Assembly: GCA_902560725.1 (NCBI GenBank)
Contig: CACEMR010000008.1
Coordinates: 1-61,378 of the forward strand
DNA: 61,378 bases
From: an uncultured Alphaproteobacteria bacterium
GTDB taxonomy: Bacteria > Pseudomonadota > Alphaproteobacteria > HIMB59 > GCA-002718135
Direction: 5' to 3'
Below the pieces are notes generated by a model, which had not been told where the DNA came from, did no database searches, and saw only the letters and a program-made list of their open reading frames with translations. Positions within the stretch are counted from its first letter, which is position 1. Each line of letters starts with the position of its first letter. This document shows positions 34,310 to 44,019 of this stretch, piece by piece. A program made the position numbers and the translations under genes.

Positions 34310-35305
34310 ATGAAAGCGCTCGTCTTTTCTTCTACAAAAAAACTCATTTACAAAACAGTTCCAAAACCAAAGCTTAAAAAAAATGAAACTCTTATTAAAG
34401 TTCTAGCTACTGGAATTTGTGGTTCAGACATGCATGCTTTTAATGGTTTAGATAAAGTTAAAAAAAAACCACCTATAATTCTTGGTCACGAAGTGATTGG
34501 AATAAATTTACAAAAAAATAAATATTGTGCCATAAACCCAATAATTTCATGTAGCAAATGTGAATATTGTAAGAAAAATATGGAACATTTATGTTCTAAA
34601 CTTTCGATGATTGGAATGACCAAACCAATAAAAAAAAATGGTGGCTTTGCAGAATTTTTATCTATTCCTAAAAGTAATGTCTTAAATATACCAAAAAATA
34701 AAAATCTTTATAATTTTACTTTAATAGAACCTACAGCTGTTGCTCTTCATGCTATTAATTTATCAAAAAAGCACATCGATAAAGATCTTTCAAAATTAAA
34801 TATATTAATTATTGGTGCTGGCTCTATTGGTTTATTGATAGCTTTGATATTAAAATCAAAAAAAATTAATAAATTGAATATGGTTGATTTTAATTTTAAA
34901 AAACTTGAAATAGCTAAAAAACATACAAACACATCTATATTCCAACCACATCAAAAAAAATTATTACAACAAAGTTTTGATATTATTTATGATGCTGTCG
35001 GAACAAATAACTCAAGAGAGCAGGCACTAAATTTAATAAAATCAGGTGGGTTAATAATGCACATTGGTTTATCTGAGATAAATAAAGGTATAAATTTTTT
35101 AAAACTTACCAGAAATGAAGTAAAATTAATCGGATCTTATGCCTACACGAATAAAGAATTCAAAAATTCTTTAACAATGATAAGTAAAAATAAATTAGGA
35201 AATTTGTCTTGGAAAAGTTTTACAAATTTAAAAAATGGACAAAAAATTTTTGAATCTATTAATACAGGCAAATCAATTTCACCAAAAATTATTTTAACAC
35301 CATAA
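34310..35305 (+). CDS. Zinc-dependent alcohol/polyol dehydrogenase
   Basis: A 331-residue medium-chain dehydrogenase. Catalytic zinc ligands are C37 (TGICGSDMH) and H60-E61 (GHEVIG). The structural zinc cysteines are C81, C84, C87 and C95. The Rossmann motif GAGSIGLLIAL lies in the C-terminal half. Family members oxidise polyols, sugar acids or threonine. It is the last gene of the MalFGK-type operon and ends next to a convergent MetE-like gene with no spacer. Confidence 0.83.
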   Translation: MKALVFSSTKKLIYKTVPKPKLKKNETLIKVLATGICGSDMHAFNGLDKVKKKPPIILGHEVIGINLQKNKYCAINPIISCSKCEYCKKNMEHLCSKLSMIGMTKPIKKNGGFAEFLSIPKSNVLNIPKNKNLYNFTLIEPTAVALHAINLSKKHIDKDLSKLNILIIGAGSIGLLIALILKSKKINKLNMVDFNFKKLEIAKKHTNTSIFQPHQKKLLQQSFDIIYDAVGTNNSREQALNLIKSGGLIMHIGLSEINKGINFLKLTRNEVKLIGSYAYTNKEFKNSLTMISKNKLGNLSWKSFTNLKNGQKIFESINTGKSISPKIILTP

Positions 35306-36343
35306 TTAATATTTTTTTCCTGCTTCAACTAATCGTGATAATTTTGCTCGTGTAATTTCAAGAGGAACGTGCCCAAAGCCACATTCACTAGATAAAATAA
35401 TTCTATCAGCACCAAACTTTTCAATAACAGGCTTAATTCTCTGATGCACTTCTTCTACACTTTCAAGTTCATCAGTTCGTTGATCAACAACCCCAAAAGA
35501 TAGATTTCCTTTAAAGTCATATTTTTCAAAAACATCCAACATACTATAATGAAGAGTACAATGTTCTAAATGTAATTCTTGAACTTTAAGTTTTTTAAGA
35601 CCATCTACCATATCATCATATTTTCCAAAATAACCTCGTTTTCTATGTGCGTTTCCCCCACAAATATGAAGGCTGAAATACATATTTGGAAATGTATCAA
35701 CAATATCATTAATTACATCAGCAGCCCATACACATTCATCCGGAGATTCAGTAAGAACAGGTTCATCAAATTGAATTCTCTCACAACCTAATTGTTGTAA
35801 TTGATCAATTTCATCTTTTATACATTTACCATAAGCATAAGCCAATTCAGTATCATTTTTATATAAATCAGTTCTTTCGTTAACAGAAAATCTTGATAGC
35901 ATATGAGGTCCAGTAATTGTTTGTTTCACAACAGCTCTGTCACCAGCAGTATCTTGAGCCCTCTTCCATTTTGAAGCTAAATTCCATTTCTGATTTTTTA
36001 TTTCATCATTTACAACTGCACACTCTATACCAAATCCACCTTTTTCTTTTACTAAAGGATGAGCTTTTGATAAATCAACATTTTCAGTTGATCCCCCGAC
36101 TGTAAATTGTTTATACTTTTTATTTTTACTATCTACCCCATCAATTCTTAATTGATAGAACCAATACATATTTTCCCTATATGATTCACCATCGGTAATA
36201 TAATCCAAACCAATATTACATTGATCTTCAACAGCCCATTGAACCATATCTAAAGCTTCTTCCTCACTAACTGTAGGCTTTCTTAATGTATCTTTTGGTT
36301 TATCTTTTCGTGGATAGCTTCCAACAGTTGTAGTTTTTAACAT
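35306..36343 (-). CDS. MetE-like (cobalamin-independent methionine synthase C-terminal domain) protein
   Basis: A 345-residue stand-alone TIM barrel matching the catalytic C-terminal half of MetE. The likely zinc ligands are H226-x-C228 in SLHICGG, Glu near 260 in LHLEHC, and C321 in SSECGFGHVP; the substrate Asp is D193 in QFDEPVL. The N-terminal half of true MetE, which helps bind polyglutamyl folate, is absent, so the methyl donor or even the reaction may differ. It forms a minus-strand operon behind an NAD-dependent epimerase (11-base gap), in a sugar-catabolism setting. Confidence 0.75.
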   Translation of the reverse strand: MLKTTTVGSYPRKDKPKDTLRKPTVSEEEALDMVQWAVEDQCNIGLDYITDGESYRENMYWFYQLRIDGVDSKNKKYKQFTVGGSTENVDLSKAHPLVKEKGGFGIECAVVNDEIKNQKWNLASKWKRAQDTAGDRAVVKQTITGPHMLSRFSVNERTDLYKNDTELAYAYGKCIKDEIDQLQQLGCERIQFDEPVLTESPDECVWAADVINDIVDTFPNMYFSLHICGGNAHRKRGYFGKYDDMVDGLKKLKVQELHLEHCTLHYSMLDVFEKYDFKGNLSFGVVDQRTDELESVEEVHQRIKPVIEKFGADRIILSSECGFGHVPLEITRAKLSRLVEAGKKY

Positions 36344-36354
36344 ATTCTTCCTTT

Positions 36355-37329
36355 TTATATTGGGTTTAAATCATTAGCAATTCTAGCCTCATTCATGTGA
36401 GCTCTAATTCCTTCTTTAAGACTTTTTGGAACAAATGACAATTCTTCTCGAATGCGTTGATCATTTTGATCATCAATAAAAGGAGTTGGTTTTCCATTTT
36501 CGTCAAAAGTTATTTCTGCATTTGGAATCAATTCATTAATTATTTGTTTTAATTCAGTTCCTGAAGCAGTTTCTGAACCGGTATTATAAACAAAATGATT
36601 CAATTTTTCTTTTAAACTCAATTCAATAAATTGCTCTGCACAATCTTCTACGTAAATATAATTATCTTTATTTGATTCAGGAAAAGGAAGATGAACTGGC
36701 ATTTCTAATGCAGGATTTGTAGCAAATTCTTCAGCCCACATTAATGAACTGCGTTTTCTGCCATAACCAAATACAACTGATGGTCTTGTGCACGCAATGC
36801 TAACGTTATGCATTGAGACATATTTTTTAGCCATAAACTCGTTTAATAATTTCATAACTGCATATGTAAATAATTGATGTTGCAGTCCACAATAATCATC
36901 TTCATGTATAGGTTTATCATTAAACAGTTTTGACGATTTGCCATAAACACTTTGACTACTTGGAAAAACCATTCTATGTATTTTGTTATCTACAACAGCC
37001 TGGAATAGATTTGTCATTCCAACTATATTAACTTCAGTTCCTTTAATTGGGTTATTATCAATAAGATTACTCATTTGATATCCACAAGCAATAATGTTCG
37101 AGATTTTATAATTTTTAAAAATCTTACTTAAATTCTCTTTGGAAGAAATATCTAATTCTAATAACTCTAAATCTTTAATTGAAACACCCTTAGTAGATAA
37201 ATATTTTTCAAAACTATCCTTTTCATTGTCTGTGTTAATATCTGTAGCTATCACTTTAATATTCTTTGATAATAACTGTGCAACTACTCTTTTGCCAATA
37301 AATCCCGTTCCACCAGTTACCAAAAACAT
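36355..37329 (-). CDS. NAD-dependent epimerase/dehydratase
   Basis: A 324-residue extended SDR with the nucleotide-binding GGTGFIGKR at residues 6-14, Ser residues in VFPSSQSVYG near 132, and a Tyr-x-x-x-Lys in FTYAVMKLLNE. It acts on a nucleotide sugar or, like uronate dehydrogenase-type members, on a free sugar acid; the sequence alone does not decide. First gene of a minus-strand operon with the MetE-like gene, divergent from the ribose-type binding protein across an operator-rich gap. Confidence 0.78.
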   Translation of the reverse strand: MFLVTGGTGFIGKRVVAQLLSKNIKVIATDINTDNEKDSFEKYLSTKGVSIKDLELLELDISSKENLSKIFKNYKISNIIACGYQMSNLIDNNPIKGTEVNIVGMTNLFQAVVDNKIHRMVFPSSQSVYGKSSKLFNDKPIHEDDYCGLQHQLFTYAVMKLLNEFMAKKYVSMHNVSIACTRPSVVFGYGRKRSSLMWAEEFATNPALEMPVHLPFPESNKDNYIYVEDCAEQFIELSLKEKLNHFVYNTGSETASGTELKQIINELIPNAEITFDENGKPTPFIDDQNDQRIREELSFVPKSLKEGIRAHMNEARIANDLNPI

Positions 37330-37360
37330 ATTAATATTTCTTAATTATTTGATAATATTG

Positions 37361-37450
37361 TTACATATAAACACTAATAAAACAAGTAACTAATATGTAA
37401 ATAATTCAAATATGAACATTTTGTTTATATGTAAAAATAGGGTTTACATA
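37361..37450. promoter_or_regulatory. Inverted-repeat operator array in a divergent promoter region
   Basis: TTACATATAAACA at 37361-37373 has an exact reverse complement, TGTTTATATGTAA, at 37422-37434. Two more half-site-like copies, ATATGTAAAT near 37393 and TTTACATA at 37443-37450, lie in the same gap. Spacing between the exact arms is 48 bases, compatible with a looping repressor or two dimers. The gap separates the minus-strand epimerase/MetE-like operon from the ribose-type transporter operon, so one regulator may control both. The regulator itself is not adjacent. Confidence 0.5.
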
Positions 37451-37497
37451 TCCAGATAATATCATAATATAATATAAAATATAAAAGGGAGGATTTA

Positions 37498-38517
37498 ATG
37501 AAAATAGTTAGTTGGTTCTTAGCAGCTATTATTACTTTATCTTTAGCTATGTCAGTTTCAGCTAATCCAAAAAGGATTGGTTATATTGTAAACTATGGTA
37601 CTCACGAGTGGTATCAAAACGTTATATTTGGATTACAATCTAGAGCTGATGAATTAGGTATTGAGTTAGAAGTAATGGATGCGAATTTAGATATTAATAA
37701 ACAAACTCAACAAGCTGAAGATTTCATGACTAAAGGAGTTGATGTTTTAATCATGACACCAGTTAATGAGGAAGGGGTTGTTCCAATTTTAAGAAAAGCA
37801 AAGGCAGAAGGAATGCCAACTGTTCTTGAAGGAAACCCTGCAAAAGGTATGACAACCTTGTTTGCAATTTGCGATTATGATGCTGGTTATAAAGCTGGAG
37901 ATGCTGTTGGAAGAATCCTTGTATCAAGAGGTGAGTCTGAAGCAAGAGTAATGGATGTAGGATTACCGTTACTGTCTGCAACTCTTTTAAGATCTCTTGG
38001 TTTCATGGAAGCAATAGCTAAACATGTAGATGCAGTAAAAGTACATGAACTAGATGGTTCCGGTATGATTGATAGTTCAGTTGAAGTTGCTTCTGCTGCA
38101 CTAGCTGCTGATTCAAACATTAATGTTATTTATGGTATTAATGATGGATCTGCTCTTGGTGGATTACAAGCTTGGAGAGCTGCTGGTTTACCAGAAGATG
38201 ATCTTATTGTTGCTGGAACAGGAGCAGAAGGTTTAGCATTTTTGAATGAAATGACTAAAGAAGGAACTCCATATCTAGTTGAAGCTGCTATGTTTCCAGA
38301 AGGTGTAGGATACACAGGTATGAATCTTGCTGTTGATTTATTTAATGGTGTAGATGTACCAGAACATAAAGTAACTCCAACTTTAGCATTAACAGTTCAT
38401 AACTATGCTAAGTACTATGACTTTGACAAAGCTGGACAAAAAAGAGCTATTAATTTTGCAAATGTAGCTAATATTCCAACGGAAACAAAGTGTACTAAAT
38501 ACGCTTCTGATCTGTAA
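37498..38517 (+). CDS. Ribose-type (Peripla_BP_4) substrate-binding protein
   Basis: A 339-residue periplasmic protein with a signal peptide (about residues 1-22, ending SVSA) and the RbsB/LacI-like two-lobed fold: KRIGYIVNYGTHEWYQNVI at the mature N-terminus, GVDVLIMTPVNEEG near 80, and NVIYGINDGSALGGLQAW near 205. A GGGAGG ribosome site precedes the ATG. It feeds the RbsCAC-like genes downstream. The ligand is probably a monosaccharide or sugar acid. Confidence 0.88.
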   Translation: MKIVSWFLAAIITLSLAMSVSANPKRIGYIVNYGTHEWYQNVIFGLQSRADELGIELEVMDANLDINKQTQQAEDFMTKGVDVLIMTPVNEEGVVPILRKAKAEGMPTVLEGNPAKGMTTLFAICDYDAGYKAGDAVGRILVSRGESEARVMDVGLPLLSATLLRSLGFMEAIAKHVDAVKVHELDGSGMIDSSVEVASAALAADSNINVIYGINDGSALGGLQAWRAAGLPEDDLIVAGTGAEGLAFLNEMTKEGTPYLVEAAMFPEGVGYTGMNLAVDLFNGVDVPEHKVTPTLALTVHNYAKYYDFDKAGQKRAINFANVANIPTETKCTKYASDL

Positions 38518-38527
38518 TTATATAATT

Positions 38528-38558
38528 AATTAAGCCTCCTTTTATGGAGGCTTAATTT
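38528..38558 (+). terminator. Hairpin between binding-protein and permease genes
   Basis: An 11-12-bp perfect stem (ATTAAGCCTCC / GGAGGCTTAAT) with a 6-base loop starts 11 bases after the binding-protein stop. The following T run is short, so partial termination or protection of the upstream message from 3' decay is more likely than full termination. Confidence 0.7.
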
Positions 38559-38578
38559 GAATATAAATCTCAAGTGTA

Positions 38579-39514
38579 ATGAAATATTTTCAAACAAATG
38601 AATCAATACTTTTTGGTTTACTAGTATTGCTATGTATATTTTTATCTTTTTACAATCCGCAATTTTATAGTATTCAAAATATTCATAGTATACTGCGTTC
38701 AAGCTCTACAGTCATGATAGTTGCATTTGGAATGACTATTCTTTTAACAAGTGGCGAAGTTGATTTGTCAGTTGGGGCTTTAATGTCATTTGTTACTGTA
38801 ATTGTAATGGATGTTATAAATATAACAGGAAGTATTTCTCTTGGATTAATAGCAGTTTTTGGATTTTGTCTTTTAATTGGTTTAATCAATGGACTAGTTA
38901 GAACAGTTTTAAATGTAAATTCTTTGATAGCAACATTAGCAATGATGCTAATACTTCAAGGCAGTGTATATGTTTATTCTATGGCTGCTATATACAATAC
39001 ACATTTGATTCCATTATTTAGTTTTATTGGACAAGGTTTTTTCTTAAATATTCCAATGCCAGTTGTTATAATGTTATTTATTTTACCTTTTTTTGTAGTT
39101 TTACTAAATTACACTAGATACGGAAGATATTTCTCTTCAATTGGTAGTAATCCTGATGCTGCTAAATTATCAGGCATTAATAATAATAGGTATAAGGTTT
39201 TAGGTTTTGTTATTACTTCTCTTTTAGTTGGAGTGTCTGGAGTAATTCTTGCTTCTTTAATGGATACGGGTCAGCAAGGATCAGCAAAGGGTTTTGAACT
39301 AATAGTAATTGCTGCTGTTCTTTTAGGTGGTACAAGTTTTATGGGAGGTAAAGGAACAATTATTGGAACTATTTTAGGAATATTAATTTTAAAAATTATT
39401 GATAATGGAATAATTTTAATGAGAATACCTCAAGAATTTCAACTCATTGTGCCAGGCTTTATATTAATATTAGCAGTTTATTTTGATGGTATCAGGAAAA
39501 AAAATAGTGGTTGA
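38579..39514 (+). CDS. Ribose-type ABC permease, first copy (RbsC-like)
   Basis: A 311-residue inner-membrane permease of the BPD_transp_2 family with many helices. Typical segments are ILLTSGEVDLSVGALMSF near 55-72 and LLGGTSFMGGKGTIIGTILG near 248. It is followed by the ATPase gene with an overlap of about 30 bases and then by a second permease of the same family, so the pore is probably a heterodimer. Confidence 0.87.
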   Translation: MKYFQTNESILFGLLVLLCIFLSFYNPQFYSIQNIHSILRSSSTVMIVAFGMTILLTSGEVDLSVGALMSFVTVIVMDVINITGSISLGLIAVFGFCLLIGLINGLVRTVLNVNSLIATLAMMLILQGSVYVYSMAAIYNTHLIPLFSFIGQGFFLNIPMPVVIMLFILPFFVVLLNYTRYGRYFSSIGSNPDAAKLSGINNNRYKVLGFVITSLLVGVSGVILASLMDTGQQGSAKGFELIVIAAVLLGGTSFMGGKGTIIGTILGILILKIIDNGIILMRIPQEFQLIVPGFILILAVYFDGIRKKNSG

Positions 39515-41003
39515 TATAAATTTTAAAGAATTAAAGATTGAATCAGTCAGTAAATCTTTTCCCGGTGTGCAAGCTTTAGATAATGTAAGTATGAAAATTT
39601 CTGCTGGAAAAGTTCACGCACTTATGGGAGAAAATGGTGCTGGTAAGTCAACTCTAATTAAAATTTTAGCAGGAGCTTATTCAAAAGATACAGGTAATAT
39701 TTTATTTGATGAAAATAAGTTAAATATCAGAAATCCAAATGATAGTTTAAATTATGGAATTAAAGTTGTTTATCAAGAAATCTCACTCATCTCTGAATTT
39801 TCTGTAGCTGAAAATATATTCTTAGATAATTTTCCTACAAATAGTTTGGGTGTGATGAATTGGAATAAACTTTATAAAGATACAGAAGAGCTATTTAACA
39901 GAGTCGGTTTTAATTTAAATCCAAAATCTAAAATTGCAGATTTATCTATTTCTCAACAACAAATGGTTGAAATTGCAAGAGCTGTTTTTAAAAATGCTTC
40001 TGTAGTTATAATGGATGAACCAACTTCTTCTCTAACTCCTAATGAAATTGAAAAATTATTTACCGTTATAAAAAATTTAAAGCAGAACAATATAGCAATT
40101 TTATATGTAACTCATAAAATTGATGAAATTTTTAAAATAGCTGATGAAGTTACAGTACTAAGAGACGGACAACATATTTCAAATAAATTAATATCTGAAA
40201 CTAATGAAGAGCTCATTATTAAGGATATGGTTGGCAGAACTGTAAATGCAACATTTGAAAGACCTAAAGATATTTTAAATGCAAAAACAGTCATGAAGGT
40301 TAACAAAATTAGTTCTAAGAATAAAATTAAAAATGTTTCATTTGATTTACATGAAGGTGAGATTTTAGGCTTTTTTGGACTTATGGGCGCAGGAAGAACT
40401 GAATTAGCAAAAGCTGTTTTTGGTTATGATAAAATTACTGACGGACAAATAGAAGTTAATAATAATATTTATAAAAGCTTTAATACATCAACAATGGTTA
40501 ACAATGGTATTGGTTATATTACTGAGGATAGAAAAGGTGAGGGTATTGTTAAAGATATGAATTTAAGAGAAAATATGAGTCTACCTAGTCTTAAAATATT
40601 TGAGGATTTATTTATTATTAATCAGAAAAAAGAAAAGAAGGCAGCAGATGAATATATTAAAAAATTTTCAGTAAAAACACCTTCCTCTGAGAGATTAATA
40701 ACCCTTTTAAGTGGTGGCAATCAACAAAAGGTTTTAGTTAGTAGATGGCTAATAAGAGAATTAAAAATAATAATCCTCGACGAACCAACACGTGGTGTTG
40801 ATATAGGAGCTAAAACAGAAGTATTAAGTTTAATTAATGATCTTGCTAAACAAGGACTGTCAGTACTCCTTATGACTTCAGAAATGAATGATCTTTTAAG
40901 TCTTAGTGATAGAATATTAGTAATGGCTGATGGTAAAATTAGTAAAGAATTTTATCGAGGCAAAGTTACACAAGAAGAAATATTTAAGGCATCAGTAAAC
41001 TAA
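39486..41003 (+). CDS. Ribose-type ABC transporter ATPase (RbsA-like, tandem domains)
   Basis: A roughly 505-residue protein with two ABC ATPase domains, as in RbsA/MglA. Domain one has Walker A GENGAGKST near 48-56 and Walker B VVIMDEP. Domain two has the usual degenerate P-loop (GLMGAGRTELA), the signature LLSGGNQQKV and the Walker B IIILDEPTRGVD. The ATG at 39486 is chosen over a TTG three bases upstream. Either start lies inside the permease gene, so translation is coupled. Confidence 0.88.
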   Translation: MVSGKKIVVDINFKELKIESVSKSFPGVQALDNVSMKISAGKVHALMGENGAGKSTLIKILAGAYSKDTGNILFDENKLNIRNPNDSLNYGIKVVYQEISLISEFSVAENIFLDNFPTNSLGVMNWNKLYKDTEELFNRVGFNLNPKSKIADLSISQQQMVEIARAVFKNASVVIMDEPTSSLTPNEIEKLFTVIKNLKQNNIAILYVTHKIDEIFKIADEVTVLRDGQHISNKLISETNEELIIKDMVGRTVNATFERPKDILNAKTVMKVNKISSKNKIKNVSFDLHEGEILGFFGLMGAGRTELAKAVFGYDKITDGQIEVNNNIYKSFNTSTMVNNGIGYITEDRKGEGIVKDMNLRENMSLPSLKIFEDLFIINQKKEKKAADEYIKKFSVKTPSSERLITLLSGGNQQKVLVSRWLIRELKIIILDEPTRGVDIGAKTEVLSLINDLAKQGLSVLLMTSEMNDLLSLSDRILVMADGKISKEFYRGKVTQEEIFKASVN

Positions 41004-41004
41004 A

Positions 41005-41952
41005 ATGAATAATATTTTGAAATATTTAAGAAAAGGTGAATTAGCATTATTTATAATTTTTTTAATTGTTTTTATAATTTTTTCTTTTAGTTCGGAATAT
41101 TTTTTTACCTTGCGTAACATTATGAATGTTTCAGGTCAGTTGTCTATTATTCTAATTGCTGCAATTGGTTTTTCAGTTTTACTAATTGCTGGTGAAGTAG
41201 ATATTTCAATTGGATCTCTTCTAGCATTTGTATCACTGCCACTAATAGAAATTATGAATATTACTGGAAGTGTTCCTTTAGGAATAATTTTATGTTTAAT
41301 ATTTGGAATTATTATTGGTCTTATCAACGGATATTTATCTGTCTATCTAGGTGTAAGCTCCTTAATTGTAACACTAGGTATGTTATTTATCCTTAGGGGT
41401 GCTGTATATCTTTATACCGGTCAAAGAGCTATTCCAGATGAATTAATGTCAGATTTCTTTTTTTATATTGGTAATGGTAAATTTATGGGAACCATCCCTT
41501 ATGCAGCTATAATAGGATTGGTTATTTTATTAATATTTATATTTGTAATGCGAAACACCAGTTATGGAAGAAAATTATATGCTGTTGGTGGTAATCAAGA
41601 AGTTGCTCGATTAGCTGGATATAACATAAAACTTTTAAAATTAAGTGCATTTGTTATTTGCTCTTTTCTTAGTTCTATAAGTGCAATAATTCTTGCATCA
41701 AGAATTGGATCTGCAAATCATGTTGCAGGAGATTTATTTGAATTTCAAGTGGTTGCAGCAGTAGTATTAGGCGGTGTTAGTCTAGCAGGCGGTATTGGAT
41801 CTTTAACTGGAGCAGCAATTGGCGTATTGATTTTATCAGTAATTTCTAATGGATTAGGATTATTAAATATTGATACACAATGGCAATTAGTTGTTAATGG
41901 CGTAATAATAATTATTGCTGTAGGATTTGATGAATTAAAACGAAATAGATAA
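41005..41952 (+). CDS. Ribose-type ABC permease, second copy (RbsC-like)
   Basis: A 315-residue inner-membrane permease homologous to the one at 38579 (shared LLIAGEVDISIGSLLAFVSL and VVLGGVSLAGGIGSLTGA segments) but clearly diverged from it. It begins one base after the ATPase stop. Two different permeases around one ATPase are seen in several sugar systems of this class. Confidence 0.87.
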   Translation: MNNILKYLRKGELALFIIFLIVFIIFSFSSEYFFTLRNIMNVSGQLSIILIAAIGFSVLLIAGEVDISIGSLLAFVSLPLIEIMNITGSVPLGIILCLIFGIIIGLINGYLSVYLGVSSLIVTLGMLFILRGAVYLYTGQRAIPDELMSDFFFYIGNGKFMGTIPYAAIIGLVILLIFIFVMRNTSYGRKLYAVGGNQEVARLAGYNIKLLKLSAFVICSFLSSISAIILASRIGSANHVAGDLFEFQVVAAVVLGGVSLAGGIGSLTGAAIGVLILSVISNGLGLLNIDTQWQLVVNGVIIIIAVGFDELKRNR

Positions 41953-41975
41953 TTATAGAGATAAAGGAGAAAAAT

Positions 41976-42776
41976 ATGACTGATTTAAAAAATAAAGTTG
42001 CAGTTGTTACTGGAACAGCATCAGGAATAGGAAAAGCTATAGCAACTAGTTTCGTTAACTCTGGAGCTAATGTTGTATTATCAGATGTGAATGTAGAACT
42101 AGGTGAACAAGTTTGCGCAGACTTACAGAAAATCAATTCAAGTGTTACATTTGTTAAAGCTGATGTTTCTAAAGAAGAAGAAGTAAAAAATGTTATCCAA
42201 ACTGCTGAAAAAAAATTTAATACCCTTAATGTTATAGTAAATAACGCGGCAAGAGCAATTGGTGGTTACCCTGTGACGGATATGTCAAACGAAGATTGGC
42301 ATGCAGTAATCGGTTCCAATTTATCAAGTGTATTTTATGGGTGTAAACACTCAATACCAATTTTTAAAAAAATAGGCGGAGGTTCAATAATAAATATAGC
42401 TTCTGCACAAGCTCATACCCCTCTTCCAGGTTGGGCAGCATATGCCGCAACTAAAGGAGGAATAATATCCATGACAAGACAGCTCGCAACAGAGTTTGGT
42501 CCTTATAATATAAGAACTAATTCTATATCTCCAGGAACTATAAATACTGAGATGGTAAAACAAGTTGTTGCTGAAGATGGAACAGGAAAACTATTTGAAG
42601 AACAATTAGGTATGCATCCCATTGGAAGAATTGGTGAACCAAAAGAAATAGGAGCTACAGCAGTATTTCTAGCATCTGATGGAGGCGCTTTCGCTAATGG
42701 TGCTGATTTTAGAGTAGATGGAGGACTTACAATTACACCAAGAATGAAACCTGGAGCAGGCTCACGTAGTAAATAA
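41976..42776 (+). CDS. Short-chain dehydrogenase/reductase
   Basis: A 266-residue classical SDR with TGTASGIG at residues 13-20, NNAARAIGG, the catalytic Ser in IINIASAQAH and YAATKGG, and an Asp after strand 2 (VVLSDVNVEL) pointing to NAD+. An AAGGAG ribosome site precedes the ATG. It is the first catabolic gene after the ribose-type transporter and probably performs the first oxidation of the imported sugar or sugar acid. Confidence 0.85.
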   Translation: MTDLKNKVAVVTGTASGIGKAIATSFVNSGANVVLSDVNVELGEQVCADLQKINSSVTFVKADVSKEEEVKNVIQTAEKKFNTLNVIVNNAARAIGGYPVTDMSNEDWHAVIGSNLSSVFYGCKHSIPIFKKIGGGSIINIASAQAHTPLPGWAAYAATKGGIISMTRQLATEFGPYNIRTNSISPGTINTEMVKQVVAEDGTGKLFEEQLGMHPIGRIGEPKEIGATAVFLASDGGAFANGADFRVDGGLTITPRMKPGAGSRSK

Positions 42777-42781
42777 TTTTT

Positions 42782-44014
42782 ATGGAAGATAAATCAGCAT
42801 TAAGTGGATTAAAGGTTTTAGATTTTAGTCATCTTTTGGCTGGACCCTTTGCTACACAAATTTTAGGAGATTACGGAGCAACTATTTACAAGATTGAAAG
42901 AGCTGAAGTAGGAGATGATTATAGGCGCTGGCATTTTTTCAATAAAAAAGTTGGAGGAACACAAGCAGCTACATTTTTATCGTGGAATAGAAATAAAAGA
43001 TCTTTAGCCATAGATATGAAAAGTACTAAAGGTAAAGATATTTTATATAAGATGGTTAAAGATTGTGATGTTGTAATCCAAAATTTCAGACCGGGAGTAA
43101 TGAGCAAACTTGGTTTTGGATTTGAGGATTTGAAAAAAATAAATCCAAAAATAATTTATTGTAATGGATCTGGCTATGGAAGAACAGGTCCGTATGCGAA
43201 GAGACCAGGGCAAGATATTTTAATACAAGGAATGTCTGGACTTACGTATAACACTGGAAGAGCTGATGGACCTCCAGTAACTGTAGGAGCAGGAATGGCA
43301 GATCAATTAGGATCTTACAATATGGTAATTAGTATTTTATCTGCAGTTTATTACAGGGACAGAACTGGAAAAGGCCAGGAAATACAGATAGATTTATTAA
43401 GTGCTCTTTTACAGCATGAACTTCAAGAATTTGTTGCTGTTCTTAACCTAAATCAAGAATTTGAAAGAGCAAATTCTGGTATTGGTCATCCAGGAACTGC
43501 AGCACCTTTTGGAGTTTATAAAACCAAAGATAAATATATAAGTATCGCAATTGCATCACTTGAACTTTTAGCTGAGGTGTTAGAAGATGAAACAATATCG
43601 ACTAATTATAAAGATGATGGTCCTAAAGGAGCGTTTGGATCTCAAATCCAATTTACTAAAAGAGATGAAATATTTAATCATATAGAAAAAAGAACAATTG
43701 AGTATACGAGTGAATATTTACTCAATACCTTGTTAGACAAAGGTGCTTGGGTTGCTCCTGTTTATAAACATTTAGAAGTTTTAGATGATCCTCAGGTTCA
43801 ACATATGAAAATGTTTACTAGCTATAGTCATGAAAAATATGGCACTGTTCATACTGTATCTCCAGCAGCAAAGATGAGTGAAACTCCTCCTAAAATTTCT
43901 AAACCTGCCCCTTTAGTGGGAGAGCATAGCTATGAAATATTGCAAGAATTCGGTTATTCTATTGATGAAATTAAACAATATGAAGAAGAAAAAATAATAA
44001 CTGTAGAAAGTTAA
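42782..44014 (+). CDS. Family III CoA-transferase (CaiB/BaiF)
   Basis: A 410-residue family III CoA-transferase. The N-terminal motif KVLDFSHLLAGPFATQILGD and the catalytic Asp D174 in GAGMADQLGSY are conserved, as is the YCNGSGYGRTGP segment. Such enzymes move CoA between carboxylic acids such as oxalate, carnitine, succinate or mesaconate. It lies six bases after an SDR gene and six before a mutarotase-fold gene within a sugar-acid operon, an unexpected place for a CoA-transferase. Confidence 0.87.
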   Translation: MEDKSALSGLKVLDFSHLLAGPFATQILGDYGATIYKIERAEVGDDYRRWHFFNKKVGGTQAATFLSWNRNKRSLAIDMKSTKGKDILYKMVKDCDVVIQNFRPGVMSKLGFGFEDLKKINPKIIYCNGSGYGRTGPYAKRPGQDILIQGMSGLTYNTGRADGPPVTVGAGMADQLGSYNMVISILSAVYYRDRTGKGQEIQIDLLSALLQHELQEFVAVLNLNQEFERANSGIGHPGTAAPFGVYKTKDKYISIAIASLELLAEVLEDETISTNYKDDGPKGAFGSQIQFTKRDEIFNHIEKRTIEYTSEYLLNTLLDKGAWVAPVYKHLEVLDDPQVQHMKMFTSYSHEKYGTVHTVSPAAKMSETPPKISKPAPLVGEHSYEILQEFGYSIDEIKQYEEEKIITVES

Positions 44015-44019
44015 TATTT

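Noticed and set aside
35306-36343. Complete cobalamin-independent methionine synthase
   Set aside because: At 345 residues it has only the catalytic half; full MetE is about 750 residues.
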